DNA of 52,966 nt, from positions 194,716 to 247,681 of the forward strand of contig NW_006766930.1 of the NCBI RefSeq assembly GCF_000275845.1. The letters run 5' to 3'. Positions 34,194 through 44,510 of the stretch are shown here, piece after piece. The stretch is from Dichomitus squalens LYAD-421 SS1. Its lineage: Eukaryota; Basidiomycota; Agaricomycetes; Polyporales; Polyporaceae. Position 1 is the stretch's first letter, and every line of letters starts with the position of its first letter. Made by a program: the position numbers and the translations under genes. The notes beneath the pieces were generated by a model, which saw only the letters and a program-made list of their open reading frames with translations, was not told where the DNA came from and ran no database searches.

Positions 34194-36016
34194 TTACGGG
34201 AGCGGCTCTCGGTTGCTCGAAAGGCGGTTGAGGTGGATGTACACGTCCGTGCCAAAGCCGTCCATCGAAATCAGGCGCAAGTCGCCCCCAAAGTACCGCG
34301 CATACTGCGAAGCCGGTCAGTCGTCTCGGTCGAATCGACACGCCAAGAGCTCCGAAGAGGGCGGCAGGAGAAAAATGCACTCACCAGGCGCGACAAGGGA
34401 AGCCCGTAGCCGAAGCCCGCCATGGGCGCTTTGAAGTCGGAGGCGTCAAAGTCCTGGTCGATGTTCTGACCTTCCATGGTCGTGTACATATACGTCCATA
34501 TGAGCGGGATGGCAGACCGTGCGATACCGCCGCCCTCGTCCGAGATCTTGATGGTGATGTCTTCCTTGCCTTCAACGACAACTACTTTGATCGGTGGGAA
34601 CGCGTCCTCGTTCTCGGGGCCGAAGCGCTCGACGACGGCTCGGAGCGAGTTCTTGAGCAGCTCAAAGCAGATGTGGGACAAATGGCCGGGAACGTAGGGA
34701 AAGTGGAGATCCTTGGGGCAGATGAGCTGCACTGGGGGACCCTTGAACATGGAGTAGTGCTCTTCGCATACGAATCTGGGGACGCGCGCGGTCACGAGGT
34801 CAGTCGCGTGAGGGGACAGGGCGGCTGACGCCTACGTACCGAGCGTTCTCAATCGCCTCGTGCACGATGTCATGCACGTTCTGGTGTCAAATGGTTTCAA
34901 CGAAACGCACGAATGGTGAAACGGATGGCCAACGCACCGCGCGCGTACAGATGATACCGACGTAGTCCGGGTGTGGCTGCAGAGTGTTCAAAGCGATATC
35001 TGTTTGCCGCGACGTAGATCATGAGCGCGGCCTAAGGGGTGAGGCGAGGAGAAGACGCACGTTGGCCAATCAAGAACCGGATACCGATCCGCGACAGGTA
35101 GAAACGGTCGAGCCAATGCTGCACGTCGAGGTTGATGTTTCGTGCGTTCTGGCTCCTTTTCCACTCGAGCACGCCTTGAGCGACGGTGGTCACGGTCGGA
35201 TCATGGCGCTTCTTAATGGATTCGAGAGCTTTGGTGAACGAGCGATTGTACTCGCGGACCTCTGGCGGCCATTCCTTGACAGACGACGTGTTGGCGTAGT
35301 ATCTGCAAGGAAGAGACGATGTGAGCGAAATGGGGAGAGGGAAAGAGCACGCCGAGCAGACCTCCTCTCCATGGGGATGCGCATCTTCTGGCCGTTACCA
35401 TTTGTGCTGCGGCCATTGCCGTTCTTGGGTGTTGAGACGATGCCGAGTGGATGGTCGGAGCCGGTGGTGTAGTCGTCGGAATAGTACTGGTAGTGGAAGG
35501 AGGGGTTTGGATGTGACTCGGGGAGAGAGACGGGGTCGATGGGAGGAGCCATAAGTGCGGCGCGGATAGCCGGTGGGAGGCGGATTGGTGGGAAAGAGAT
35601 GAGCTCCTAGAGGGGGGTGAGGAGCGAGCGTGAAAGGAAAGAGAAGGAGACGCACCTCGAAGGACTGGGCATACCAGTTCTTGACCTTGTTGATGGAGGG
35701 CATGTCGCCGAGCTTGTGAGGGAGCTGATCGAGCTCCTTTACTCTGTGGGCGAGACGAACGGGCAGTTCCTCTGGAGCAAAGTGAGAGTGGGGATAAGAA
35801 GAGGAGTGAATAGACGTACCGAGGAGGAACTGGCTGCCTCTGAGCAAAGTACCTTGACTTGGGTTCTGTCCGAAGAGGACCATTTGCTGAAGTGAGACTG
35901 TGGAGGTGGATGAGGGGAAGCGTGTATGGTGACGAGCGAGGAGACATACCTCCTGTTTGGGGGAAGGAGGCATAGTGGTGTATCCTCTCCCAAAGACTTG
36001 GCGAGATGCGAAACAT
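34194..36016 (-). CDS. Mitochondrial pyruvate dehydrogenase kinase-type protein kinase
   Basis: Mitochondrial kinase that phosphorylates and inactivates the E1 of pyruvate dehydrogenase (or a related 2-oxoacid dehydrogenase). Exons 36016-35950, 35897-35820, 35771-35656, 35606-35362, 35302-35061, 34999-34938, 34880-34840, 34775-34385 and 34304-34194 give 450 residues. The BCDK/PDK N-terminal helical domain shows [22 protein letters not shown] (split) and [14 protein letters not shown]. The GHKL ATPase domain shows [12 protein letters not shown] (N box), DEGGGI (G1) and [10 protein letters not shown] (G2). An insert rich in Asn/Gly ([16 protein letters not shown]) sits between the two domains. 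The short basic-amphipathic start fits a mitochondrial presequence. Confidence 0.9.
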
Positions 36017-36565
36017 GGTGGTGAGTCTCGTGAGGGACGTGGGTGGGATGGTGGTGGCGATGGTCGAACAGGAAGCATTAAGAGGAAGGGTTGAGCATGA
36101 AAGAGGATCAGGTGCCGGCAGTGAGATGCATATGCATCCGGTGGGATTCCGAGCGTGGAGTCGAGAGCGGAAGAGACAGTCTCAGACAGTCTCAGACAGT
36201 GATCGCCTCCTGCCTGGCCCTGCCTCTCCGGCGCCTCTCCGGGGCCCCACACCGGACATTGCCGCACACCACACTTTCACGTGCCTCCGCTCGTCAATAT
36301 CGGGCCCGACGGGGGTCATAGTACCCCAGCGAGTCCGCTGTGGTCGCGAGCATACTCTGCTTCAAAAACACACCCAAGTTACGATGACGCGGATGTACCC
36401 TACATAGCAAAGATCGACTGAGAGATGCCGCCAAACGATTCAAAAGCATAAAGCGAGGCATGTGTGTACGAAAGCGGCGAATAACGATCGAACTTGAGAA
36501 CAACTGTTGCGCGCAGAACATAGCTCCAGATAGCGGGGGTGATAGCATAGGGTGACAATCGTCGT
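36017..36565. other. Upstream of PDK gene and 3' flank of PAC1
   Basis: No gene seen. A short tandem CAGTCTCAGACAGTCTCAGA repeat lies at about 36176-36200. Confidence 0.35.
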
Positions 36566-38610
36566 TCACGGTCTCCAAATCTTGATGGTCTAGGGCGAGT
36601 ATGCCATGAGAAATTGTAATTGCAGATAATACGATGCACGTACAAAGTCCCAACAACCGGAGGCTATCGCGTTCACTCGCCGGGCGGGCTCTTGGTCGGC
36701 ACCATCGTCTGACGCACCGCCACCCGTAGTTTGTTTACACCACGCTAATGAGGTCACGAAACGCTCCCCGGTCTCCAGCTTCCGAATACACCGTCCCGTC
36801 TTGAGATCCCAGACACGGATCGACCCATCGTCTGCCGCTGATAGTAGATACCGTCCGTTTGGATGGAAAACAAGGCCATGTACCCAGCCATCGTGTCCCA
36901 CCTATCATGGGCCATCGGTTGTTTGTTAAGAGGAATCCTGTGCTAAGCAGCACTGAGTAGACGTACGAAGGTGTACAAGCACTGGTTGGCTCGCGTATCC
37001 CACAACTTTATCTTCTGATCCCGAGAGGCCGTCAATATGTACGCAGCCGACGACTCTTCCAGGATTTTCCCGTGAGTTGGGCCAGACTACAGTGAGAGTT
37101 AGATGACGCTCGCACCACACCGGGAATGTCAACGCACTGTGCCGAGAAGTTCAGCTAAAGCCGGCAAGGCATTTCGAGGAACGAAAATGGCATTCTCGAC
37201 AACATTGTTATGTCCCCTGAACTCGCATTTGGTAGTGCCAGTTGCAACTTCAACGACACGCGCGGTCTGTGGCACAAATCAGAACGCTGATCTATGAACG
37301 CGAAAGGAGCAAAGATACATGGTCCATGCAGCTCGTCACAAGCAACCGTCCATCGGGACTTGGTGACGCTGACCTGATCCAATCATCGTGCGGCCTGAGC
37401 ACTTGAATACAATGTCTGCAGGGATACCACCTCGTTAGGGCACAGAGAAACCGCTATGGAAGCACCCCTACGTACGAGGTTGCGACCTCCCAGATGCGCG
37501 CAGTCTTATCCCGACTAGCACTGACAACACGCTCGTCGCCAGGGAGGAACCGGACAGTAGATATGGAGTGTTCATGCCCCCTGAAAGTTGCGATATTCTT
37601 GTAATCATTGTCGACGTCCCAGAGCTTGAGGAAGAGATCATGAGACCCCGACACTATAAGGGTGCGATCAGTAAACCACATCCCCGATTCGACGTGCGCT
37701 AGACCATGGAGGTCAAGTTCAAGGTAGTCTGAGCCCGTCGAGACTTCAGGGAAGCTAGAACTACCGCCGTGGAAAATTCAAGGAACAGCAGCTCCTGCCA
37801 TGGTGTATCGAACTCATGAAGCGCAAGGGAAGAATAGAACAACATCGGGGATTGGGTGGCGCGAATATCAATGATGAACCGCTGGACATCGCCTATGGCC
37901 CGCACGAATGCCTACTGCCGCACTGGATGTATGTGCACACTCACCTAACAACTTCCCTTTGGAATCGAACTCGCAGTCGCTGACGCGTCTAGTATGCCCC
38001 TGTAAGGTACGCTCCAACTCCCCCGTTTCCCAATCCCACACTTTCATCGTGCTATCATCGCTTGCCGATACGATAGTCGAATAGCGAGGATGAAAGGCAA
38101 CGGCATTGACGTTGGCTCTGTGGCCAGTTAAGACGAGTTTCGGTGGCGTTACAGCTGGAAGCCAATCTGAGTTGCCGCGTTGATTTGAGTTCGCTGGGTT
38201 GAGGGCCATACTTGCGTTCTCCTGTAACGCCTGAGCCAGCCGAGACTCTAGATCGATGATCTGAAACAGCGGATGACATTCGATGTTCGGAAGGAGAGTG
38301 CGAAGAACACACCTTTTTCTGTAAGCGTATGACACTAATCCATTTTTTCACTAAAAGGCTATTGCTCGTGTCTGGTTGAAAGTCGGTCTGCGAGGTGCGT
38401 AAACATATGTGAAATTCTGAACCTGATAAGCCAACCTGAGAAGATTCCTCCTTGAATTGATCGAAAGTCTTGTGAAATCCAGAGGAATTGAGGTAGTCCA
38501 AGATGGCCCTGTGCCTATAAGTGCAAACTAGTATAATGGCCTGGCATCAGCTCAGAGAATGAAGAGACCAACAGGTCATTCTTTTGGCGATCCGTTAATT
38601 CAGCTGCCAT
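36566..38610 (-). CDS. PAC1: PAC1/LIS1 dynein regulator
   Basis: Binds the dynein motor domain and is required for nuclear distribution. Exons 38610-38573, 38514-38436, 38387-38313, 38260-37945, 37653-37476, 37415-37319, 37266-37138, 37086-36967, 36901-36644 and 36589-36566 give 437 residues. LisH motif [17 protein letters not shown] at about 15-35, coiled coil near 55-85, then seven WD40 blades (for example [63 protein letters not shown] at the end). Every junction restores a blade. Intron 37654-37944 is about 290 nt while the other eight are 48-65 nt. The start is only about 80 bp from the TIR-like element upstream. Confidence 0.92.
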
Positions 38611-38692
38611 GGTGAAGGGTAAGGCCTTAAGGGCGAATAAGCGCCACTAAGGCCGCCGTGTTTGTTGATCTTACTTACTATACTACTTAGGC

Positions 38693-39190
38693 CTGGGTCG
38701 GCAACATCAACCCTGGGTTGATCGAATCAATGGGTTGATATCGAGCGCTTCACGGAACCCCCTCCGGAAAACTCTGACTCAGCTCTGGCGCTTATGGGAA
38801 TGTCGTGATGCGTCACGTTGCGTTATCGCTGTGTGACTTTCAGCTACTTTGGCTAGTTGAGATCCCAGGTTGGGCTCAATGGATGAAACCGCCAAAAGAA
38901 GTTAATATTCATGTACCTTATGTATGGCTATGACTATATACAAAACCATGGAGGCTCAAGACAGGTTGTTGAGGTAGGATGTGCAGTTAAGCCCAAGAGG
39001 TTGAGGGCGTCGATGAGGTGATGGTGACAGACACCGGTGCGCGCTAGCTGGCCGAGATGCTACCGGATTAAGGAAAAGACCGGCCGCTCGGAGGGCGTTC
39101 GGAGACAGATCAACTGTGTGATCAACCTGGCTGCCATTTGGCAGGAGCCACCTGGGTTGATCCCACGGGGTTGGTGTTGCCGACCAGGGC
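38693..39190. mobile_element. Possible non-autonomous TIR element
   Basis: The left end CCTGGGTCGGCAACATCAAC (from 38693) matches the reverse complement of the right end CCTGGTCGGCAACACCAAC (ending about 39191). Several GTTGATC words lie just inside both ends. No transposase frame and no clear target-site duplication are seen. The right end abuts the truncated GND1 copy. Confidence 0.4.
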
Positions 39191-39652
39191 GGCCAGTCGA
39201 TAGGCGCGGCTCGGAAGACATATGCGACTGGCGGTCTATTGCGCGGGCCTGGCATCGTTCACGCAAGGTCTGGACCTGATCGCCCGTACGAGCGCGGACG
39301 AAGGCTGGAACGTCAGCTTGGCTAGTTGCATCCGGATCTGGCGCGAGGGGTGCATCATCCGGTCAGAGTATATTGCTGACCTGCTGCAGCCGCTGTTGGA
39401 GAAGGAACCGGGAACGAAGAACATATTGACTCTGCAACCGGTCGCGGACGAGATTACGAGGACGATCCCGCACCTGCGGAAGGTGGTGCAGTACGGTCTG
39501 GAATGGAACGCACATGTGTAAGTCAAGACGACAGACAGGCTATGAGTTCTTCAAACACTGTGGGGGGAAGCATCTGCCGAGCCAGTTCAGATCTGAAGTC
39601 AGAAGGAGACGGAGAGGCGAAGTAAGGTACGGGGCGACGAGAATACGGTGCT
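39187..39652 (+). pseudogene. Truncated, deleted copy of GND1 3' half
   Basis: Closely matches the coding strand of the GND1 gene at 45156-44583 but on the opposite strand. It starts abruptly in mid-gene at GGCCAGTCGATAGG. Relative to GND1 it lacks about 40 bp after GCTCGGAAG, about 47 bp spanning most of the last-but-one intron and the following exon start, and about 37 bp inside the next exon. A readable stretch from LAVYCAGLASFTQG to GLEWNAHV remains at 39225-39517. It has no start, no NADP-binding domain and no catalytic residues, so it cannot be an enzyme. Confidence 0.88.
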
Positions 39653-39936
39653 TGTACGCTCTAGCAACCACATCGAGCTCGCAGAACGCCTCTTCTTGTC
39701 GCCGTGATGATGTCTCACCACCATAATAAGGTAAGTACATGCACTGTACGGAATATATGAGGGTCACCTGAGTTATGCATACCCGGGCTACGCTGCTGCA
39801 CTAATCTCCATACAGAGAAGTGCAATATCATAAGGTCCAAGTCAGAAACATATCCACTTGTATAGCCACGGATGTATCAGTAGTGTATATACTACAATGT
39901 TATACATATAGAACGAATGAAGGCAGATCATGGCCG
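39653..39936. other. Unique spacer in the left arm
   Basis: Not visibly similar to the corresponding spacer of the right arm (43875-44510). Contains AT-rich sequence with TATATACTACA words. No gene seen. Confidence 0.3.
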
Positions 39937-40797
39937 TCAATCGGACCTCCCGAATACAGGTTGCGCGATTGTAGCCGGTAGGATTTGCCTGCGCGGCACC
40001 GCGAACGTGAAGTCCTGCCCAGGACGATCAGCCCGTCTGACGACGAGATACGTGCCCTCTGGAACACTCCACTTCTCCTCGCCTGCGGGAATATCTGCAG
40101 ATCTGATGCCCATAGCCTGTTCCCAAGAAACAAGTGGACCAGCCATTCCGAACACGCCCTGCATGTTCACAGGGGACGGCCCGAGCGAGAAGCCGGGAGG
40201 GAGGTTAACAGGAACGTCACGACGATGGTCATAGAAGTCGAGACAGAACTGGTTGTAAGCCTCCATGCCGCCGTTCCACATGCGAATCGTGTAATCCGAG
40301 TCAGGAATCCTGACGGAAAACAAGTTCCAATCGCCTCGCCTCGGTTTCACCTACGAAACAGCGTGAATCAGCCAGTGATACGACAGTACCAATGCCGAGA
40401 TGCAAGACGGCAACACAAGTGACCTACCCCGATCACGCGCACTCCCCCCAGACGCTTGACCTCTTCCACACGCCGATTCATGCCGTCGATGTATTTCTGT
40501 ATGTTCCCGTCGTTGGCCCCTGGGAAGTGATCTTTGATTTCCTGATGGAGCTCAGCCTCGGTCATAGGCTTCCAGCCAGGGAGGACTTCCATCAAATATT
40601 CATCCCCCTTGTAGAACGCTTGGGGATGCGCGGAGGATGATGGCTGGGACCCAGAACCGCGTGACTGATGCGCTGAGGACCGAGGAGGGCGTGCGGGAGA
40701 AGAATTGGGGGGAGTGAGGGGCTACGGAACCCATGCAACCTGATCAGAGGGAGCTCGCGACAGGAAACTATCTACTCACAAGCGACGAGCGATGCAT
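39937..40797 (-). CDS. Orphan gene X, left-arm copy
   Basis: Exons 40797-40780, 40721-40428 and 40350-39937 give 241 residues. Nearly identical in sequence, exon lengths and splice sites to the gene at 43013-43874 on the other strand. The N-terminus (about 7-45) is Ser/Pro-rich. The body is globular, with YKGDEYLMEVLPGWKPMT, DGNIQKYIDGMNRRVEEV, VRIPDSDYTIRMWNGGME and FGMAGPLVSWEQAMGI. I do not recognise a family and see no signal peptide or membrane segment. The last 15 residues (RRQILPATIAQPVFGRSD) differ from the right copy. All splice sites and frame are intact. Confidence 0.65.
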
Positions 40798-40884
40798 TGT
40801 GGCGATTAGTGGGGAGGATGGGCAGAGGCGAAGCAGGTAGGTGGTCGACGCGACACAACCTGCAAGAAGCGCCGATGTTGAACG

Positions 40885-41582
40885 CCTGATATAGCCAATT
40901 AGCGCTGGTGATGATAGGGCGGAGAGACAAAGCTTCGATAAAGCCCCTTTGCCAACAATGGGCGCATGAACGTCCAACCTGCCACCTGCCTCAGGAGACA
41001 CGCTCTTGCGCACCGTCTCTGGGGCATGGCAAGCGAACGTGTGAGCCTTTTGTTTTCGTATTGATTGTTCTGGCAGTCGGAAACATTCGGAGATCTGCCG
41101 TGCTTGATGTTATGTTCTGAATTCAACTTCTAGATTTGGAACCTGTATTGTTTGCCCGGGTTAGGGCCACTCTATTTTTGGGGACCCTGACGCCGTTGAT
41201 GATGGGTAAGCGAAACTAACCGACGAGTTTAGGGGTTGACACTCTCCTCTCCTCTCACGAAGTGCCCAATCGACGAGGAAAGTATTCGTCCTGGAGATAC
41301 CCGTAGTTATATCTTTCTGTGGCCTTTGGGATGTGGTAGACCCCCTCGGAAGACAACGAGCGCGAGGAATGAGGTTGAAGCGTCGGTTTGTGCCATCAGT
41401 CGCCATGTGGCTTCTCAACGTGTCTAGCGGCCAACGTCCACAAGAATTGAGCAGTCCTATTGTGCTTTCTTGTCAGTTTCCGACTCATTGTTCTCCTTTC
41501 TGCTGCCCCTTTGTTGTTGCGCCAATATATAATCATTCGTCTCGATCGCATGTGTAGTTGTTGCCCCCTCGTCCAAGTCGCT
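40885..41582. other. Centre of the inverted duplication, left part
   Basis: Sequence homology between the arms stops at about 40884. No gene recognised in this stretch. Short frames on both strands lack motifs. Confidence 0.3.
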
Positions 41583-42196
41583 ATGCCCTACGAAGGCTTC
41601 TTAGGCTCTGAAGGCTCTCGTTTCTATGGGCAGCATACTAATGATATCCACTATTACAATTACCTTCCTCCCGGTTTAGATCCGAAAGTCAGACAACGCG
41701 CCTCGGCAATCGCTCAAGGTCTCACCTTCATCAGCGCGGAGCGACGTGTCGCGGTCCATTTGAAGGCGAACGGCTGGCCGATACATGAAGTTTGGGTCCC
41801 CAGTTACCACCACTTCTGGTTTGTTCGCGTCTTAATCAGGGGCCCATCCCAACCTGGTTGGTTCCCTCCGTGGGTAAGTGAGCAACTTGACTATCTTCTC
41901 TTTATTTACACGATCTGCATCGGTAGCCACAACCCGTTGAAGAACAGGCCGCGTGGGCATGGGTAGGAGGCCAGTGGCGGCCTGGACATCCTATTAGATG
42001 GTTCTACGAGAGCATCGAATGGCAGATGGATGTGGATGGTGTTCCGATCCCGCTCTTCTATCACGAGCACGAAAGGCGTGAAAGGGGTGAACATTACATC
42101 ACACTGCGCGTCGAGGAAGAGGGGAAATCCTGTGAGATTGAGAACCTCTGCTTTGGGACACAGCTTCAAATATATCGTCGTGCAGAGAACGACTAA
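41583..42196 (+). CDS. Orphan gene Y, Trp-rich protein
   Basis: Exons 41583-41873 and 41927-42196 (intron GTAAGT...CGGTAG, 53 nt, phase 0) give 186 residues starting MPYEGFLGSEGSRFYGQHT. Aromatic-rich: HFWFVRVLIRG, GWFPPWPQPVEEQAAWAW, VGGQWRPGHPIRWFYESIEW, and an end FGTQLQIYRRAEND. No family recognised. An upstream in-frame ATG at 41551 would add 11 residues. The gene lies in the unique centre between the two inverted arms. Confidence 0.6.
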
Positions 42197-43012
42197 TCGG
42201 CGTGAGTAGATATTGCCCAGGCCACCCGCTGAAAGCTTGCTAATGCCACTGTGGACTCTAGGCAGTAGCCTCCACTTGGTCTTCTTCAATCCGCATGGGG
42301 CTCCATCCTTGCATTCATTTCACCACAATATGCTGGGTATCTATTTACATGAGCATTTGCGGTAGTACCCGAGACATTTGCTGGCTTTTCTGTACTGTCT
42401 AGAGAAATGAGTGTCACCGACGTCGAGTTTCCTAGACAGAGGATAGAACGTTAAGCCAGATAGCTGATGATGTTAGATCAGGATTGAGATTATATAAACG
42501 AGTCTTGGGGTTCATTTCGCCGCGCGCTTGAGCGGCCAGGGCGACGCGGGAACATAAGGCGATGTCCAGGAGTCCTGTTGCGATGACCTGCAGCGCGCGG
42601 TTGGCACGAAGGATCTTCGGCGAGCTTGCCACTGGTGACGGTGGATTGCCATATTTCGATGATTTCTGTCTGTAAAGGTCATCTGTAAACAAAAGGCGTA
42701 CCTTACGCGCCCACCCCATCGACTTTTCGCGAATCAAACACAACCAATTTCAGGCTACCCAGCACGGCAAAAATTCGAGGTATTTCGGCGCAAAGGAGAG
42801 GCAATAGGCAACTCCTCACACCATCTTTCGATGTCTTTTGTCCGGAAAGGCTTACCGCATGCAACTTTCGTCGATGTAAACGACTGTCGTCACATAGCCG
42901 GTCTCGACTGACAAAGGGCTGCCGTCCAAACGTTCAACATTAGCGCTTCTTGAGGTTGTGTCGCGTTGACCACCTGCTTTGTCTCTGCCCATCCTCTCGA
43001 CTAGTCGCCACA
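42197..43012. other. Centre of the inverted duplication, right part
   Basis: Arm homology resumes at about 42931. A 103-codon minus-strand frame (42432-42743) starts with a non-ATG codon and has no recognised motif. I do not call it a gene. Confidence 0.3.
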
Positions 43013-43874
43013 ATGCATCGCTCGTCGCTTGTGAGTAAATAGTTTCCTGTCGCGAGCTCCCTCTAATTAGGTGGAAATGGTTTCCGTAGTCCCCCACTCC
43101 CCCCAATTCTTCTCCCGCACGCCCTCTCCGGTCCTCAGCGCATCAGTCACGCGGTTCCGGGTCCCAGCCCTCATCCTCTGCGCATCCCCAAGCGTTCTAC
43201 AAGGGGGATGAATATTTGATGGAAGTCCTCCCTGGCTGGAAGCCTATGACCGAGGCTGAGCTCCATCAGGAAATCAAAGATCACTTCCCAGGGGCCAACG
43301 ACGGGAACATACAGAAATACATCGACGGCATGAATCGGCGTGTGGAAGAGGTCAAGCGTCTGGGGGGAGTGCGCGTGATCGGGGTAGGTCACTTGTGTTG
43401 CCGTCTTGCATCTCGGCATTGGTACTGTCGTATCACTGGCTGATTCACGCTGTTTCGTAGGTGAAACCGAGGCGAGGCGATTGGAACTTGTTTTCCGTCA
43501 GGATTCCTGACTCGGATTACACGATTCGCATGTGGAACGGCGGCATGGAGGCTTACAACCAGTTCTGTCTCGACTTCTATGATCATCGTCGTGACGTTCC
43601 TGTTAACCTCCCTCCCGGCTTCTCGCTCGGGCCGTCCCCTGTGAACATGCAGGGCGTGTTCGGAATGGCTGGTCCACTTGTTTCTTGGGAACAGGCTATG
43701 GGCATCAGATCTGCAGATATTCCCGCAGGCGAGGAGAAGTGGAGTGTTCCAGAGGGCACGTATCTCGTCGTCAGACGGGCTGATCGTCCTGGGCAGGACT
43801 TCACGTTCGCGGTGCCGCGCAGGCAAACTCCACAGGCTGAAATAGCGCAACCTGTATTTGGGAGGCGACCATAG
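43013..43874 (+). CDS. Orphan gene X, right-arm copy
   Basis: Exons 43013-43030, 43090-43383 and 43461-43874 give 241 residues. Product is almost the same as that of 40797-39937 except for the end RRQTPQAEIAQPVFGRRP. The first exon is six codons (MHRSSL) followed by a GTGAGT donor in both copies. The conserved splice sites and open frame in both copies argue that both are, or recently were, expressed. The family is unknown. Confidence 0.65.
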
Positions 43875-44510
43875 ATACTACACATAGACAGTCAAAGAAG
43901 CCTCTGTGCACACGAATTGATAATTTGTCAAGACCTTGGCTCAGACGAATGCCATGCGGCTGTATGGAGGCGAGGTGGGCACTTACCATAGCACTTACAG
44001 CGCGTCTCAAAACGATGACCCTCTCGAAAGAAACACGCTCAAGCTGATTAGCAGCGGAACCGTCTGCGAGCATAATCCGGCCGTCTGACGCTCTGGAACT
44101 GCAATAAGCAGGGAGTCCAAGCCGTCTTCAAGATTCTCAGTGGTGGTGTCATGACTGGTGAACCGGGCTCGTATTTGTGGCCGTTCTCCAATCGATTCGA
44201 GCGTATTTTTTGAGAGGGCATCTTTGTGAAAAGCGCTGAAGAAGAAGTGAGCATGTGCTCACGCGCATGCCTCGCTATGACAATGCGGAGACAGGGAGAA
44301 GCCTTCGAATGTAGACCGCGGAAGCTACAACAACACCAATCAACAGCTGTCCCACATATTATATGTTCATTGTTCTACGACCAATTCCGTATCTAGCTCC
44401 CATTCCTCGCGATTTCTTGCGCAGCCATTCGCAATAGTATAATCCTAGTCTATACTCGATGCGTTTCGTTGCCAAGACTTTAGTTCACACCGCCGTTCCC
44501 TTGTCGCCAT
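43875..44510. other. Spacer between gene X right copy and GND1
   Basis: No gene seen. The two flanking genes are convergent, so this should hold both 3' UTRs. Confidence 0.3.

Noticed and set aside
42432..42743. 103-codon minus-strand frame in the centre of the inverted duplication
   Set aside because: Non-ATG start, no motif, and no intron arrangement that improves it.
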